Made by a program: the position numbers and the translations under genes. Below, piece by piece: positions 63,902 through 64,000 of a stretch of 64,000 bases of DNA (its first letter is position 1; each line of letters begins with the position of its first letter). The DNA lies in NCBI GenBank assembly GCA_951230915.1, contig OX579639.1:13516001-13580000 (forward strand), given 5' to 3'. This DNA comes from Antitrichia curtipendula (Eukaryota; Streptophyta; Bryopsida; Hypnales; Leucodontaceae). Below the pieces are notes generated by a model. The model did no database searches. It saw only the letters and a list, made by a program, of their open reading frames with translations, and had not been told where the DNA came from.

Positions 63902-64000
63902 TTTTAAATTACTAACCAATACCTTGGTGCACCTTCTACAATGTAAATTTGGGGTTTCGTGTATTACTTTGCTAACTGACATCAGATGGCTGCCTAAATT

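Overview
This window looks like nuclear DNA of a land plant. The coding parts are split by short GT-AG introns, and the recognisable proteins are plant ones: a RAR1-type two-CHORD protein, a TOPLESS-type WD40 propeller, a divergent acyl-CoA-binding protein, and a protein with the plant PTSPxVSCxGQV motif. The background is AT-rich and full of small DNA transposons. The F-box-like module and gene style suggest a non-seed plant (moss, lycophyte or fern grade), but the species cannot be fixed from the sequence alone.

Seven genes are supported. A small membrane protein lies on the minus strand at 681-1443. A three-exon gene of the PTSPxVSCxGQV family runs plus at 16167-18252. A complete five-exon RAR1 homologue lies minus at 22721-25311. 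A complete twelve-exon TPR-type protein lies minus at 28314-32108. A three-exon acyl-CoA-binding-domain gene runs plus at 34344-35977. An intronless, bacterial-looking GNAT acetyltransferase lies minus at 37000-37482. A chimeric gene at 55944-58973 joins an F-box-like N-terminal part to only the C-terminal propeller of TOPLESS, with one frame break near the start. For the five multi-exon models other than the first, every splice phase was checked by hand and agrees. The genes form no operon-like unit; the common theme is ordinary nuclear functions (immune co-chaperone, protein interaction repeats, acyl-CoA binding, acetylation, corepressor-like propeller).

The rest is repeats. There is a well-bounded 2.26-kb non-autonomous CACTA element (47169-49424) with a TGG target duplication, and a second CACTA-like element (45587-46837). 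A family of short elements with TTAA-CCC(C)TAAA ends resembling piggyBac-type termini recurs at about 9.7, 10.4, 13.1, 40.3, 60.6, 61.6 and 63.3 kb. Other elements are a foldback Tc1/mariner-like MITE (26037-26820), a pair of inverted 240-bp MITEs (19.8 and 21.0 kb), a 580-bp hairpin (7.6-8.2 kb), and a tRNA-like SINE (53261-54443) whose A-rich tail has grown to about 1 kb of (AAAT)n. Local tandem duplications are dense around the 16-18.7 kb gene.

About 3.0-6.4, 11.0-13.1, 42.3-45.1, 49.9-51.9 and 62.2-63.3 kb show no supportable gene.
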